Positions 10,564-23,700 of a stretch of 64,000 nucleotides of DNA are shown here, piece by piece (the stretch's first letter is position 1; each line of letters begins with the position of its first letter). Both the position numbers and the translations under genes were made by a program. The notes beneath the pieces were generated by a model. The model was given only the letters and a program-made list of their open reading frames with translations, was not told where the DNA came from and made no database searches. The stretch is from Pseudoscleropodium purum (Eukaryota; Streptophyta; Bryopsida; Hypnales; Brachytheciaceae): assembly GCA_963969395.1 (NCBI GenBank), contig OZ017800.1, positions 20,058,479-20,122,478 on the forward strand, read 5' to 3'.

Positions 10564-12836
10564 GAAATAGAGGTCCATGTGTGCAAATATAAAGATGAAG
10601 AAGAATGCAAAAAAAAAAAAATTTCCTAAAAATTAATATTTTATTCAATATAAATGTGGATTTTTTATCTAGACCCATTCCAATTTGATAGACACACCTA
10701 CTATATATGGTTAGGATTTTGGCACTTCTCCCTAAGTCAAGAAGGAAGAGAGATGAGTAGATGAAGAAAGTACAAACAAGAGAATCGTTTTCAATAAATA
10801 GTGCATCCAATTGTTGTTCACAATAGGTCATCTTATAAAGCTGTTACAAAGGATTGTCCAAAATAGGTACTTCTACCACAATAAACTTGTCAATCATCAC
10901 ACAGATAAAATTCAAATCCTTCTTCACATAAATATACAGACTTGGGTGTTTTGAAATTTGACATGATTATTAAATGCCATGTTAAGATTCACCTTCAAAA
11001 AATAGATTGCCAAAAGATTTCTTCCTACAGAGTTTATTGCAATTGAAAGCTGATGAAGTTGAAATCTTGTTTAAAATTCCTTGCAACCTTTCACCACATA
11101 ATGTGTGGTCATTGGATGGTGATACAATTTTTTTCCCATCACAATTAAATTATAATTGAGCTTAGTGCTCAATAATTAGAGGGATTATAGTACAAATCTT
11201 TGAATCATTAGAAGAGTTTTGGGGGGTTCAGAAGTTTGTTTTGGGCATGTTCCCTTGTAGCTATTCCCCATAGCAAGGGGAACGGCTCGTTGTTAGAAAC
11301 AAAAATTTCATAAAAAAAATAAAAATTTAAGTCTCCAAATGCAAAAAAATAAAAATAAAAAATAATTTTTTTTGGTCAATGACGTGGCAAGGTCTCGACC
11401 AAGTCAGACCGCTGCGTCGAACTTGTTTCCTACATTCACAAGCATCCAAAGGCCCCCAAAATCTTCTAATGTGTGTAGCAAATGGCTAGTTTACTCTACG
11501 GGTTGTGTCTTTTTGCAATGAAAACCTTCATTTGTACCAAAACAAAACAAAAAGTCTCTAGTGCCACAAGTGAACCACACCCAAAATGAGTGCAGTGACT
11601 CCTCATCCAATGTGCATCCTTAAGCAATTTATAAATAGTTCAAATATCCAACGTTCTTCAATTTATAAATATGTAACTTGACTGTGCTTATAATTACAAA
11701 AGTCATGTAGATTTGGGCAATTTGAAACAATCCATTTCTCTAACTTATATTTGTACCTTTTGATTGTGATAAAATTAGAACTTGTAAATACTATCATTGT
11801 TGGGAAGCACATAAGAAATTACATTTATCAAACAAAAAAATATTTGATTTTGGATTTTGGACAAGCAAAATAGATCCCATGAAAAGCAAGCCGTAAATGA
11901 CAAAAATATAAAAAGTGATTTCAAATCATGGTTTAAAAAAAATTGAATATAGAAATGGCTGTTTAAACTGCCATGCCACAAAATTTTGATAGAATTGTAA
12001 TGTGGGGTACATGTTTAACATACGTCTAAAGGCCAAATGTCCATTGAATGGACACTTGAAAATCTAGGTAGGTTCCTATAAAACAATTTTGGTCAAATGC
12101 TTACAAAATTTTGACATAGAATGCGAATAAGTCCCCCCTTAGTGGGAATATCAATTTTTTTTCATCATTCGGTGATAGATTAAAAGTTATAATGTCCTTA
12201 ACTTTTTTTCAATCTAAACAATTTGGGCATGGCTTTTGCTAAAGCCTTCATCGACTTTTGAAATTTGTCGTGTGTACAACTAATAACATATGGCTTACAA
12301 TTGTCCAAAAAAATACAAATTTTAGTTCTTAAATGACATTCTTAGAGGAGTCAAACTTTGTTAGCTATGTTGGAGTGGTTTTGAGAAAAAATATTTTTGT
12401 TTAACTTCAAGCCCTAATATTTTGCAATCTATAAAGTCAAAGTCTTTGAAAATTTTCCAACATATTTCAAATGTTTGTCTCTCACTTTTTATATTTTGGA
12501 TTTTAAATAATTTTTTTATTAATTACCAAAAAATCTTCAAAAAATAACTAAGATATTGTGAAATTTACTTAACTTCCTTGCATTGCACAATGATTTAAAG
12601 TAAAACATCTTAGCTCCATCTAAAATTTTGCATGAATGAATCTAATTTCATATAATTATGAATGGTAAAAGTCCTCATTTTTAGTAGAACAAAAATATTT
12701 AGTCCAAGGGGTTTGAAGTTTGTCGACCCCAATTTGCAGGAATGAAAAAAAATTCTTACTTCAAATGTTGTAATCTATAATCTTTCAATCTACATAGTCA
12801 AATGGATTAAATTTTTTTCTATTTATTGACTTACAT
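10564..12836. other. AT-rich intergenic DNA, no gene seen
   Basis: Only short, low-complexity frames are present. Parts of 12000-12700 resemble interior blocks of the TTAA-bounded elements (temperature of composition and phrases such as 'aaaagttataatg'), suggesting decayed copies, but no boundaries can be drawn. Confidence 0.6.
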
Positions 12837-13482
12837 TTAACCCCTAAATGCTTGAGGTACCAAAATTTGGTGTTTGCAAAACTTTGAAGTTAAATAAAAC
12901 CTAACCAAGTTGCTATTTTTAGTAATTTATATTTTTGAAATATTCTTCTTGAAGTCTAATTTTAGCATCAAAAATCCGATATTGAAAATAAATGATAGTG
13001 ATTTTTCTATTCAAGATTTTGGGCAAAGGTACCCAATACAATCTTGACTTCCTGTAGTGTTGAGAGCTCTTGTAAATGAGCCTTAGATACACTAGGACTT
13101 AAAGAAAAAATCACATTCAAAACTCATTTAAAAAAATTTTAGAGTAGATTTTGGGAAGCCATAAATTGATTGGAGTTATTCATGTTAGGCCCTTAAATCT
13201 TGTATTTTTTTGGTCATCAACTTTTTAGGTTTGACTTGTGAAAAGTGAATTGAAAATTTTTCATAGTTTTAACACCCTCACGGTCAAATGTTATAATCTT
13301 CCAACTTGTAAGTAATATTGTTGTGTTTTTTCTTCCTATGTGATCTCTAACATATCTAGTTTGAATTTGTACCATTACAATTCAAAAAAAGTTGATACAA
13401 CTTATCAAAATGTTGGCTTTTTGTTCAATTTAGAGCAAATTTTGAGAGGCTCAAAAACAGGCCTTGGGCATTTAGGGGTTAA
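12837..13482. mobile_element. TTAA-bounded short element H (646 bp), second subfamily
   Basis: The left end reads TTAACCCCTAAATGC and the right end, read inward on the other strand, is identical for the same 15 bases (TTAACCCCTAAATGC). TTAA is present on both sides. The interior differs from copies A-E, so this is a separate subfamily sharing only the terminal signal. No transposase frame is visible; it looks like a non-autonomous miniature element. Confidence 0.7.
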
Positions 13483-14513
13483 TATATTTTTATATGGTTT
13501 AAATGTTTTTTTAAATAATATTTTTTTATTTTGAATAATGCAAAAATTTTGAATAAATTTTGGACTTTTCCTCTTCCAAAACACCTTCCAACCTTTACAG
13601 GTTAAGATTTACAAAAGTCTGACTTCTTAGAAGCTATCATACTCATTTATCTAAACCAAAATTAGAAGTTGAAACTCCTTCAATACAATGAAAGATAAAT
13701 GTCCATAATACAAATTGCAAATGAACTTAATTATGATTAGAAATGTTTAGCAAACATCCTAGTGAGCACCAAATATTACTACTACTCATTGGTAACCGTA
13801 GTAAACACCGCCTCTCCAATTACAAACTATAAACTATTCCATATGAGTCTTACAATAATCAATCACAAATTAAAAACCTCACAAATTAGAAGTGTAGGAG
13901 CTAAGTTACTATTTCCTAAATGCATTAAATATAAGATGGAAATGCACAAGCATTGCTTGATTTAAATATGTGACTTTACAAAGAAAATTACTTGTACAAT
14001 TCTTATTTCTAAAATTGAACTTTTAAATATAAATTCAAATGCATTAGATTATTATTTTTGTCATCTCTCGACACATTAAAAGGTTGGTTTTAGTTACAAT
14101 TCAATTATTTATATGTAACAAGTTCTACTCTATTATGTTTCTTGTACATTTTATTGCAAATTTGTAACATATTTTTACTACAACAAACGAATAAAAGACA
14201 ATATGAATGAAAAGTAATCGTCCACTTGACATGAATAAAATGAGGACAAAAGCCCATGTCAATGAATATTTACTATATACACTATGGATGAAATGATAGA
14301 AAAATTTATGACAAAATGCTTGTTGCATTAGAAACATACACTATTTTTTACCACAAGTGGATGCTAAAATTTAAGATTGCTTCCAAATTTGGATGGACGA
14401 GAATGTGATAGTTAGTCATGAAATTGTACATTTTAATCTTGTATGAACTAGGGTGGAGTCCAAATTCCTAAAATTGTATAAATGTATTGTAAAATAAAAA
14501 TTAGAATAATAAA
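13483..14513. other. AT-rich intergenic DNA, no gene seen
   Basis: Only short frames of low-complexity composition lie here. No repeat boundaries, splice-site-flanked frames or RNA genes were recognised. Confidence 0.6.
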
Positions 14514-15433
14514 CTAACCTCTAAAGGACCAGCCCTATGTTTTTGGCAACACAACTTTTTTGGGCAAGTGCATGTTAGTGGAGATTTGGCTTACTTAGGG
14601 TGAAATTTTTTTACAAGGTGTAGATGAGGAATATCTATCATATAAACTAAATTTCATTTCATTATAGCGGACAAGTGAAAAGTTATGATGCAAAATGTTA
14701 TTTGTATGTCAACTCAAGTAGCTTGGGTAGATTAAAAAAATCACTTTTTTCAAAAATAAAAATTTGAAATTGGTTCTCCAGATTTATGTATAAGTGGAAA
14801 GCTTTGAATCATTGTATTTGATCAATGAGATGAAAGTTACAAGGAGTTTTAGTTTGCGTGTTGTTATGGATTCTCTACTTTAAAATAAACTTTGAGGTCC
14901 TTTATTTAACTCCATTTTCGATATTTTTGAAAAAGAATAAAATTATAGGATTCAAATTGCTTATTATAGCATTGCAACCATTTTTATTGGCATTTTTCAA
15001 TTTCATAACTAAATTATTAACAATTTAGTATTTTCATTCATTCTCTATTTCTTTCTACTTACTATTTTTTTCCTTTATGTTGTACAATTCTAAATGATTT
15101 GAAATTTTTCAAGCTTGTAGCCAACTTGCCTTGAAGAATTAATACAAAGAGTTGCAACCATTTTGAATTTTTTCTCATACAAATGTGACCATGTAAAGTG
15201 CAACTACCTGGATTTTTGAAGGGCCAAAAAAAACTTTTTGTCAATTCAAACCTTAATATCTTGCGAACTACATGGTGGAAATTTCTGAGATTTTTTTCAC
15301 ATCTTTTCAAATTAGCTTACTTCAAGATTCAACAGCTGGATGTGTTAAAAAATGTTTGAAGTTTACTTGTACTAGAAATGGCAGTTTTGGAGTGTTTTTG
15401 GTGAAAACATAGTCAAGGAACTTTAGGGGTTAA
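14514..15433 (+). mobile_element. TTAA-bounded element, copy B (about 920 bp)
   Basis: It starts CTAACCTCTAAAGGACC (the first T of TTAA mutated) and ends CTTTAGGGGTTAA. The interior matches copies A, C and D throughout. It lies tail-to-tail with copy C, so that 14514-16496 forms a ~2-kb imperfect palindrome with a ~136-bp spacer. Confidence 0.8.
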
Positions 15434-15569
15434 CAATGATTTTCAAACAAAAGTTGTAAAAAATGCTTCATAAATCATATCCATATAGTTAATCTCTATA
15501 AGACTAGAGCTAGTCTAGATTTTGAAAATTGTGAAGATCTATTAAAAAAATGCAACTTAAAATGATAAT

Positions 15570-16496
15570 TTATCCTCTAAAGTTTGATGACTATGTTTTC
15601 ACCAAAAACACTTGAAAATTGCCATTTTTGGTACAAGTACCAAAATTTTGAAAAACACCTTTTTTCAAAACATGTAATTGCAAGACCTTGTATTTTGACT
15701 TAAGAATATGTGGTAAAAAATTTCAGAAATTTTCACTATGTAGGTTGCAAAATAGAAGCATTAAAATGTACTGAAATAATTTTTTTGCCCTACAAAAAAC
15801 CGGGCAGCTTCACTTTACAAGCTCACTTTTCTATGAAAAGATGTCTAAAATGGCACTTCTTTAGATTCTTTTCCTAGACATGTTGACTATAAGCTAGAAA
15901 AATTTTAGATCATTTGAAATTGTACAACATAAAGGAAAAAATAGTAAGTAGAAAAAAGTTGAGGATAATTCAAAATACTAAATTGTTAATAATTTAGTTA
16001 TAGAATTAAAAAAATAATAATCCCTATGGTTGAAATGTTGTAATAAACAATCTACACCCTATGATTTTTTTTTTTTTTCAAAAATATTGAAAATTGACTT
16101 AAATAAAAGACTTCAAAGTTTATTTTAGAGTAGCGAGTCCATAACTTCCCACAAACAAAAGCTCCTCATAACTTTCATTTCATTGATGAAAACTGAATGA
16201 TTTAAAGCTTTTCAAGTATTTATAAAGCTAGAAAATCAATTTCAAATTTTTGTTTTTTGAAGAAAGTGATTTTTTCTAATTTGCTTAGATTACTTATTTA
16301 CAAAAAAGGTAACATATTAGGCCATAACTTTTGACTCATATTTCCAAATGTCATGAAATTTATTGCATATGAAAGATATTCTTTGTCTATACCTTTTATT
16401 AAAATTTCAGCCTAAATCATGCAAATTCTCATTCACATTAGATTGCCCAAAATTGCTATGTTGCCAAAAAACACATGGTGGTCCTTTAGGGGTTAA
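15570..16496 (-). mobile_element. TTAA-bounded element, copy C (about 927 bp, inverted)
   Basis: Read on the minus strand it begins TTAACCCCTAAAGGACCACC and ends CAAACTTTAGAGGATAA, collinear with copies A, B and D. The sequence just outside its right end (TTAATAATGACTCTCAAAC) resembles the sequence just outside copy B's right end (TTAACAATGATTTTCAAAC). Both insertions may therefore have hit copies of one older repeat, or share a longer element. Confidence 0.8.
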
Positions 16497-18589
16497 TAAT
16501 GACTCTCAAACAATAGTTGTAAAATATAATTGGCCATATATCATATCTACCATATGGCTAAATCAACTAGTATACAAACCAATATTTTTCAATAATATTT
16601 GAAGTCAAAAAATTAAAAATTCCTTTTAAAGTTGATTTTTGATTGAATATTTTTGATTTTGACAAAAAGAATTCTAAATTCACATTACTGAATTATAATA
16701 ATATTAATTTTTAAAGATTTTGATTTCACTTTCTTATTTAAGTATTTTAAAAGGGACATTTTTTGAATTGAAAGAGTTATTTTTTAAGGCCAAACCTATC
16801 AATACCTTTCAATAATACATTAATATTTGCAAAGCAAAATTTTTAGAATCTACATCATACAAATGTTAAAGAACTAATTCAAGAATCTTTAAAAAAATCG
16901 ATCGATGAAAAAATCAATTTTTACAAACTTGGAACATGTTTGCATTCATCCATTTTTTAAAAATTGAATGGATGGCCCTTTAGGAATTAAATCAACTACT
17001 ACAATAATCAATAATTTTTAATAAAATTCAAAATCCAAAAATAAAAATTCCTTCTAGAATTGATCATACATTGAATATATCTAATTTCCACAATTTTTTT
17101 CTTTGACTTCAAAATATGAAGTTCTAATTATGGTGATTGAAAAATATTTTAATCAAACTTATTATTGAAGTCATTTTTGTAAGACTAATTTAGAACTAAA
17201 TATATTATATTTTGAGGTTAGATATACTTGTATACCTTCAATTGTAGAATACTTTCCAAAATAGAGTTCAAATAATCTATACCATACAAATGTAAGAGAA
17301 CTAGCATAAGAACCTACAAATATTTAGATGGATACAAAACCAAGTGTTATGTAAACCACATCATTGATTATGCCCATGACATGATTAATCAATGTCATTG
17401 TTCAAAATTTGACCATTTGGTCCCTTAGGGGTTAATATGAATACATATACAATTATATATATGATAAATTTTTGAATTTATTTGTAATAAAATTTAATTT
17501 CTACCATTTGAAGTTGAGTAAAATTTTCAAATTTATTGCATTGTTTTTATGGTCAAATATCCTTAGAAGGTTGGCATAAGGCCTCTCTACAATAAAGGAT
17601 CCATAAAGCAACCATTTCCGAGTTGATTGCATTTTGGAGGAAACTCCATAAAATGTTTTTCTGTAAATTATCCTTTAGAGGTAAATAACAAGCTAATCTA
17701 AGTCATTTTTATTGACCTTTGTAGAATTAGTTATGAATTTTGAAGCTAAAGTGATAAAATGATTTTGTTTATAATTAAAACATTCAAAATTGGAATATGT
17801 ACTGGTTTTGTTCCTTTGGCTTTTAGCATCTTCTCGGCATATAGTGAGGTTGGGTTGAGGTAGTAACTGCCTCTTTTGAGCTCATTGTCATTGCAACAAA
17901 ACTATCACAATGAGATTAAAATCCAATTTTTTATTATTAAATCCCTTGGGGTATGAAGTTAATTAAAAATTAATTTAATTTTTGTTTAGAACCCACTCCC
18001 ATCCCTCCACTTTGCAATTTTGAAGTGAGGGTAGGGTGGCATTTGATATGGGATAAATTCCCATACCATATCTAGTACAATATTTGTATCCCATATAGTA
18101 TCTATATTCCGCACAATATCTATATTCTATATTATATCTATCTATCTATCTATCATACAATATTATATCATATAATATCTCTATACTATACAATATCTAT
18201 ATTTTGTATTAGTATTCCATAACAGTATCCCATATTCTATATTTGTATCCACATATGAATCTAGACTAGGATCAATGGCATTTGGTGTTCCATCAATGAT
18301 TTTTTTAGGAGGATTGACGAACCACATTCACCGGCATTCATGATGTATTCCTAAAATTAGATCAGCGACATTTGGAAGGTTTTTAATTTTTTCTTAAAAT
18401 AATCAATGATTTAGGTTGCACAGGGTGGCATGCACAAGGCTGTGTGCTTCTTTTCAGTACATTGATTGTGGGGGAAGAATTGAAATATCAACATCATGTT
18501 TGCATCTGTTCGGTACATGGTTACAGAGAGAATGCTTTTAGAAAGTGGGCGCTTTTAGCACCTCCTACATTCCCTTAGAATCATGCAAT
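16497..18589. other. AT-rich DNA with relic element termini
   Basis: Further terminal-like signals occur at about 16979-16990 (CCCTTTAGGAATTAA) and 17424-17436 (CCCTTAGGGGTTAA), spaced about 450-500 bp apart and after copy C. They suggest truncated or nested relatives. No coding frame is supported. Confidence 0.55.
18061..18245 (+). repeat. Microsatellite-like tract (ATCT and TATCC/ATATT units)
   Basis: Contains an uninterrupted ATCT run at about 18136-18153 inside diverged units such as CATATC, GTATCC and CTATATTC. The units are reverse complements of the units at 7262-7395, so the two tracts may share an origin. Confidence 0.7.
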
Positions 18590-19150
18590 TAGGGAGTTGG
18601 AGCAACCCGATCATAGACACCCCACGGTCATAGGCGTAACACGAACCCGAGTACATGGGAGACTCGGTCTCAGGTGCTCCCCACGGCGATGGGCCCCTTA
18701 ACCTGTCGTCCTCTTTTAACTGCATCCTCAAATGGGGCTCCTCCACTTGTCCCCACCCCTCACAAACCCAAGTGTCACCACGGAACAGGCCCGCTTCGCC
18801 CGGACCAGGATCATCATCATCCCCCCAGGCCCCAGGCAAAGCGCCACCCCGCTGCCAGCGATTTGCAGCCAGCGCGCGCAGGCACGACGCCCGTAAGGAG
18901 CTACTGGCGATGAGGGGCAAGCATTTAAGCAAAGTGTGCGGTCCCGATCCCGCCCGCCAGTCGCCACTCACAGCATCCCAGCACACAACTGTCTAACCCA
19001 GAAAAGTTCCCTCACAAGGCCACAAGATCATATCTTACGGAAGCCCTCAACTGGCGCAGAACACCACTTCCACAAAACCAAAGCCCACTCACGTGGAAGC
19101 AATTTCGATTAGAATTGGAATGAATTGACAGACGCAGAGACCCCGTCGTG
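18590..19150. other. GC-rich, CpG-containing island upstream of the MATE gene
   Basis: A ~560-bp block far richer in G and C than its surroundings. Overlapping long frames exist on both strands (minus 18986-18555, 143 codons; plus 18655-18996, 113 codons), which is typical of stop-codon depletion in GC-rich DNA. None has a recognisable domain, and several start at non-ATG codons. It may be a distal promoter or the first exon region of the MATE transcription unit, or a captured gene fragment. Confidence 0.45.
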
Positions 19151-20350
19151 AGTGTCTCGAGGACGGACGCTATCCTTGTGGTTGGCGAATTTGGTGCGTG
19201 GTGCTTGGGTTGGAGACTTTGGGGATATTTCGGAGTGGCCTCTTGAGTTTGCTTCGGCGATGTGGTGTTGGCGAATTGCGGGTGCGTTCGGGTGCTAAAT
19301 TAGTGCGCTAGGTTACGTTTTGGGGTTTTGCATTTGTTTTTTGTGAATTTTGGTTGTGTTTTCGGTTTAGAGTTGATTGATTGTGTGTTGGATTTGAGGC
19401 GTTGCGGTTGTGGCTGGGAAATTTTGTCATTAGAATCTTGTAGCTTCATTTACAGGTGGTGGGTAGGTCTTAGTGCCTTCACCTGGCTTGGAAGAGTGGA
19501 GTGGTGCCCAGGAGAAGCGCAGTGTATGTTCTTCTGAGAGAATGTAGACGTGGTGTGAGTTTCGGGGGCTTATGGGCCCTGGGTCGCACTCGACCTGTTC
19601 AGAATCTGCTGATTAAGGATACTTTTGGAGTAGTCTTGGAGGATTAGTACTTCGGAATTATGAATTTGGACATTTATTTGAAATTAATCATATTCGCATC
19701 TTTTTCCTTTTTATAAAAATGCAGTACCTTTGGGGAAGAATGGCCATTCGTGTAGCCATTCGAGTCAATTAATTATCAGCTGCCGAGGGACGTACTAGGC
19801 GCAGTAATCTAGGGTTTGTGTTTTGTGTTTTGTGTTTTGTTTCAAAATATATTTGGTGGTCAGCACGAATGGTATTCACCATTGCAGTTTTTAAATGTTT
19901 GATTACCGTAATGATGTTACTAACTGGGGTCATAATCAAAGTACAGTGATTAGTTTGCAAACTAATCTCTTTGTGTACGCGTGTTGCTTTGCTTGCCTCG
20001 TTCACTACACTTTCTTTTTCAGGACCACATGAAATTTTGGAACCATTCGAGAATACTTTTTGCATTGATCAAATTAAGTCTCTTCCCGGCGGTCATTGAT
20101 TCGTGTTGATGTATTCGCTTACTTGAGATTTTAGCAGTGCTGCTCAGGGGACCCCCTCCCCTGAAATGATACCTTTGGTAACATTCTCTCTATAGAACAT
20201 ACATTGGGCGTCTCCTGGGCAGCACTCCTCCCCAATCCGCAATCTTTACATTCCCCCCCGTCACATGAATTGAAGCAACCGCACTGTTCTGAAATTCATT
20301 AGGCATTATATTTGATACTTCACTTGCACGACTTTGTTCTGTATTTAATC
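19151..20350. other. Probable 5' regulatory region of the MATE gene
   Basis: Non-coding in appearance, moderate GC. It includes a TGTTTTG repeat at 19813-19842 and a pyrimidine-rich tract near 20140-20260. No clear TATA box can be fixed, and the transcription start is unknown. Confidence 0.4.
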
Positions 20351-20440
20351 ATGGAACGTTCTCTTGTGATGACGAATTGTGCAGTGAAGCGAACGGGAGT
20401 GCAAGGGAGGACGGGATTCACAACAAGGACGACGCATTGA
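20351..20440 (+). other. Possible upstream ORF in the MATE leader (29 codons)
   Basis: An ATG at 20351 opens 29 codons ending in TGA at 20438-20440, upstream of the leader intron's donor at 20546. It would act as an upstream ORF only if transcription starts before 20351, which the sequence does not show. Confidence 0.3.
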
Positions 20441-20545
20441 GCATTTGTGTGTGTACGAGTGGGTATTTCCAAGAGCACAGGTCTTGTAGGACCTAGGAAG
20501 GATCGTTTGAGTGAAACCAAACTCATATGCAGTAACGGAATCTAG

Positions 20546-20727
20546 GTGAGTATCAGGAATTTGGGTGGTTTTGGTGTTACGCATTGTCAATGTCGCTAAT
20601 GCAATATACAGCCAGTGTCAATCAATTAACTTCAATGGCAGAATTTGATGCACCTTCTTTCTAATACTTGCCTTCCGTGTTTTCGTCTCTCTTGCTTTAA
20701 ATTTATCCATTAAATTCGTCATTTCAG
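20546..20727 (+). other. 5' UTR intron of the MATE gene
   Basis: Donor TCTAG|GTGAGT at 20546 and acceptor ATTTCAG ending at 20727 give a 182-bp intron. Joining the leader exon puts an in-frame TAG directly before the acceptor-side codon. The first usable in-frame start is therefore ATG 20749, 21 bases into the exon. Confidence 0.7.
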
Positions 20728-20748
20728 GTGTTTCCTCTAGGATCAAAA

Positions 20749-23700
20749 ATGGTAGGAGCAGGGGTGGACTACTTGGGACTTGCACAAGGAGGTAGTCAGA
20801 TGCTAACTAGGCTTTCACAAAATGTGATATCACCACCAAAGTCATTCCACAACCACCCTCTGTTAGGTCACACCCCTCCCGGAGCCTCTCTTGGAAGAAT
20901 TTTCGCCAGTACTTACATCCCCAGAGCTTCCCTCAGGAGAAGGTCCACAAATGGAAGAAAACACAAACTTGGTGATTCAGCTCGCGTTCCATGCTCCGAG
21001 TCAAATTTTACCGACACTTTCCGTGAAGCTGGAATTGAAGTTGTGGAGTCTCTTGAAGAAGCCGAAAATCAGTCTCTCAAAGCGGTTTCAGCTCAGGAGG
21101 AAGATGAAGCTCCTCAGGAGGGAGATCCAAAGGAGCCCCTGCTACCCAAAAGAAAAGTCATTGCCCTTGAAGCTGGAACTCCTGTGGAACCAGTTTCAGA
21201 AGCTTTGGAATCCATGTGGACCGAGGAGAAGCTCGACACTGACCCTCTTCGATCTCTGGAACCAGAGCAACTGATGGTAGCAGCTGCTAAAGTTGCAGAA
21301 GCCTTAGAAGGCGAGGAGGCGCACGTTCCAGGGCAAATGTATTTTCACATGCTGGAGCCTGTTTCCCCTGTTGCAGCTCCTGTTATGGTCCGCGACTTTA
21401 GTGAAACAGTAGAGTCGGATGACGAAGAAGAGGAGGTTGTAGGCTTCAAGATGCAAACCGAAGCACCGGAGTATTTGGCCCAACCTCCTCCTGTTGTGGA
21501 AGCCCGTTCCTTTTTGTCACCCGCTGATATTTTGTTACCGGATGATCTGGTTTCTGTCGAAGAGGAGGAGGACGAGCCTTTGCTTGAACCTGGAGCAGTG
21601 GCATCAGCTCTCATGGTGAAAGAAGTGGCCGACGCTCTGAAAACGCAGGATGAAGATAACATTTCTGCTGTTTCTGAGAAGGATTCTGATAGCACTGTGG
21701 CCGGAGAGATTGTAGAGAAATCGCTGATGGAGCAACTGAAAGAAATTATTGTGTTTGCTGGACCAGCGCTTGGGATCTGGATGTCGGGGCCAATTATGGG
21801 AATCATTGATACTGCCGTGATTGGGAACAGCAGTTCTCTGGAGCTTGCTGCTCTTGGTAAGTCTAAAGTTCAATTGTATGATCATCTTGATTGCAAAAGT
21901 TGCTCAGACATAGGTCATTGATCGAATTTGTTACAACCACGTGCCAGTGAAGTTACTGCAGTTGGAATACGTGGATTTCGTGGGGTGAAGTTACTCTAGC
22001 CATGGAGGTTCTTATGAATTAGGAGTAGTAACCTCTGAAGGATCAAGGCTTCGTGACTTAAGAGCGATGAATTCGATTGTTCATATTGTGAAATTGGTAG
22101 AATTCTGATGGGGCCAAATTTTATGTCAATGTGGAACATTCTATGTGTTGGTCAATACACGAAAAACTGGACTTTAAAAAGTTCCCATGTGAACTACCTA
22201 TAACTGCTACAAAAACATTACGCCCGATTTGGGCCTCTTGCTCCTCTAGGGTCTTACTAGAAGATTTTCAAGAATTGAATGCATTTTTTTCTTTTCAGCT
22301 TCAATGGAAGGACACCAAGCTGAATTTAACGTTCAATCCCCTACATGCTGCTTGGCACTTGGTGGAAAATGAAATATGTAAATCTGAGGAGTCGATTTGA
22401 TTATTTTTGCACAAGTGTGCAAAGTTGCTAATGATTTGGAAATTTGTGCTCTCGTGGCTTGTTCTCAGGCCCAGGAACGGTTTTGTGTGATCAAGTATGT
22501 TACATATTCATGTTTCTCTCGGTGGCCACCTCCAACTTGATCGCGACGTCTCTTGCTCAGAAGGTGACATTTCCTTAAACTTACCTGGTATTCAATTTGA
22601 TGTCTTGTTTCAGCATTGGAGCCTCGCCAAATTAGAAGTCTCTCATTTTCAGGAAGAGTTCCATGACTACAAGGCCTGACTTATTCTTCTGTCTTGCAGA
22701 ACAAAGAGGAGGCGAAACAGCATCTGTCCAGGATGATGTTTTTGGCCATAGCCTGCGGCATAGGCTTACTTATAGTCACCGAAGTATGGGTTACAGAACT
22801 GCTCCAAGGTGACTGATTCCAGAAACTCATCAATTGTGTGTTCTCTTCAACGCATTCTTGTTGTGGTCTTTGAAATTAGTGTTGAGGTAATGATCTGAGA
22901 GTGAAATCTGCCATGCCGGTGATCAAACAATTGAAAATATGTACCGGTTTTGTGACGTGTTTTCTTGTCCAGCTTTTGTTGGGTCCCAGAATTATGATTT
23001 GATACCAGCAGCAAGGATTTACGTCCAGGTACTTAACCCTCTTCTATTGCTTTCATTGCCACACGGTGCATTGTGGTTGGAAAAGAGGAGGGTCCATAAT
23101 TATAACCCCCAACTCTCAGATAGCCGTAGATCTCCTTAATTTGACATCTGGTGGAGAGAGTTATGTCTATCTGGAGCCTCCTGGATCTCGACCGGTTATC
23201 TAGTACATAATGTTTTGTTCCAATCCCAAAATCAATGGTCTGTACAGGGCCTAATGTTTACTAGTGACTTTTTTGCAGATTCGGGCTCTGGCATGGCCAG
23301 CAGTTCTTGTGAGTTTGGTAACCCAGAGTGCCAGGTGAGCCGTCCTGTTTATTTTTAATAGGTGATGAAACTACTGTACCTAGAAAATATATCGGGGTCA
23401 TAGAAAATACTTAGAAAATACGTAGAAAGTACGACGGGGTCTCGTGCTAAGACTCGATGATAGATTTCCAACGATGTTGCCGTCGTGTGAAATTGGGGTT
23501 CTTCAGTATTTGTTTCCAGAAGTCAGTACTGATTCTGCAGAAAACAGTAACAAAAATGAAACTGTAGCAGTACATGGTGGCACTGTAACTCCATTCTCTG
23601 AAAAATACTTCCATCCCTGTGTTTCCATGCAGCCTTGGTATGATGGATTCAAAGACGCCATTGAAGGTGCTGGTCATTGGAAGTTTGTTCAACTTGGTTG

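Noticed and set aside
13463..17441. TTTAGGG/CCCTAAA motifs as interstitial telomere repeats
   Set aside because: They occur singly, next to TTAA, at the ends of defined elements and never in tandem, so they are element termini and not telomeric arrays.
18555..18996. Overlapping long frames of 143, 113 and 79 codons on both strands
   Set aside because: They overlap in several frames of one GC-rich block, show no recognisable domain and some lack an ATG, so stop-codon depletion explains them better than a gene.
21345..21885. Minus-strand frames of 153 and 93 codons inside the MATE first exon
   Set aside because: They are antisense shadows of a strongly supported coding exon.
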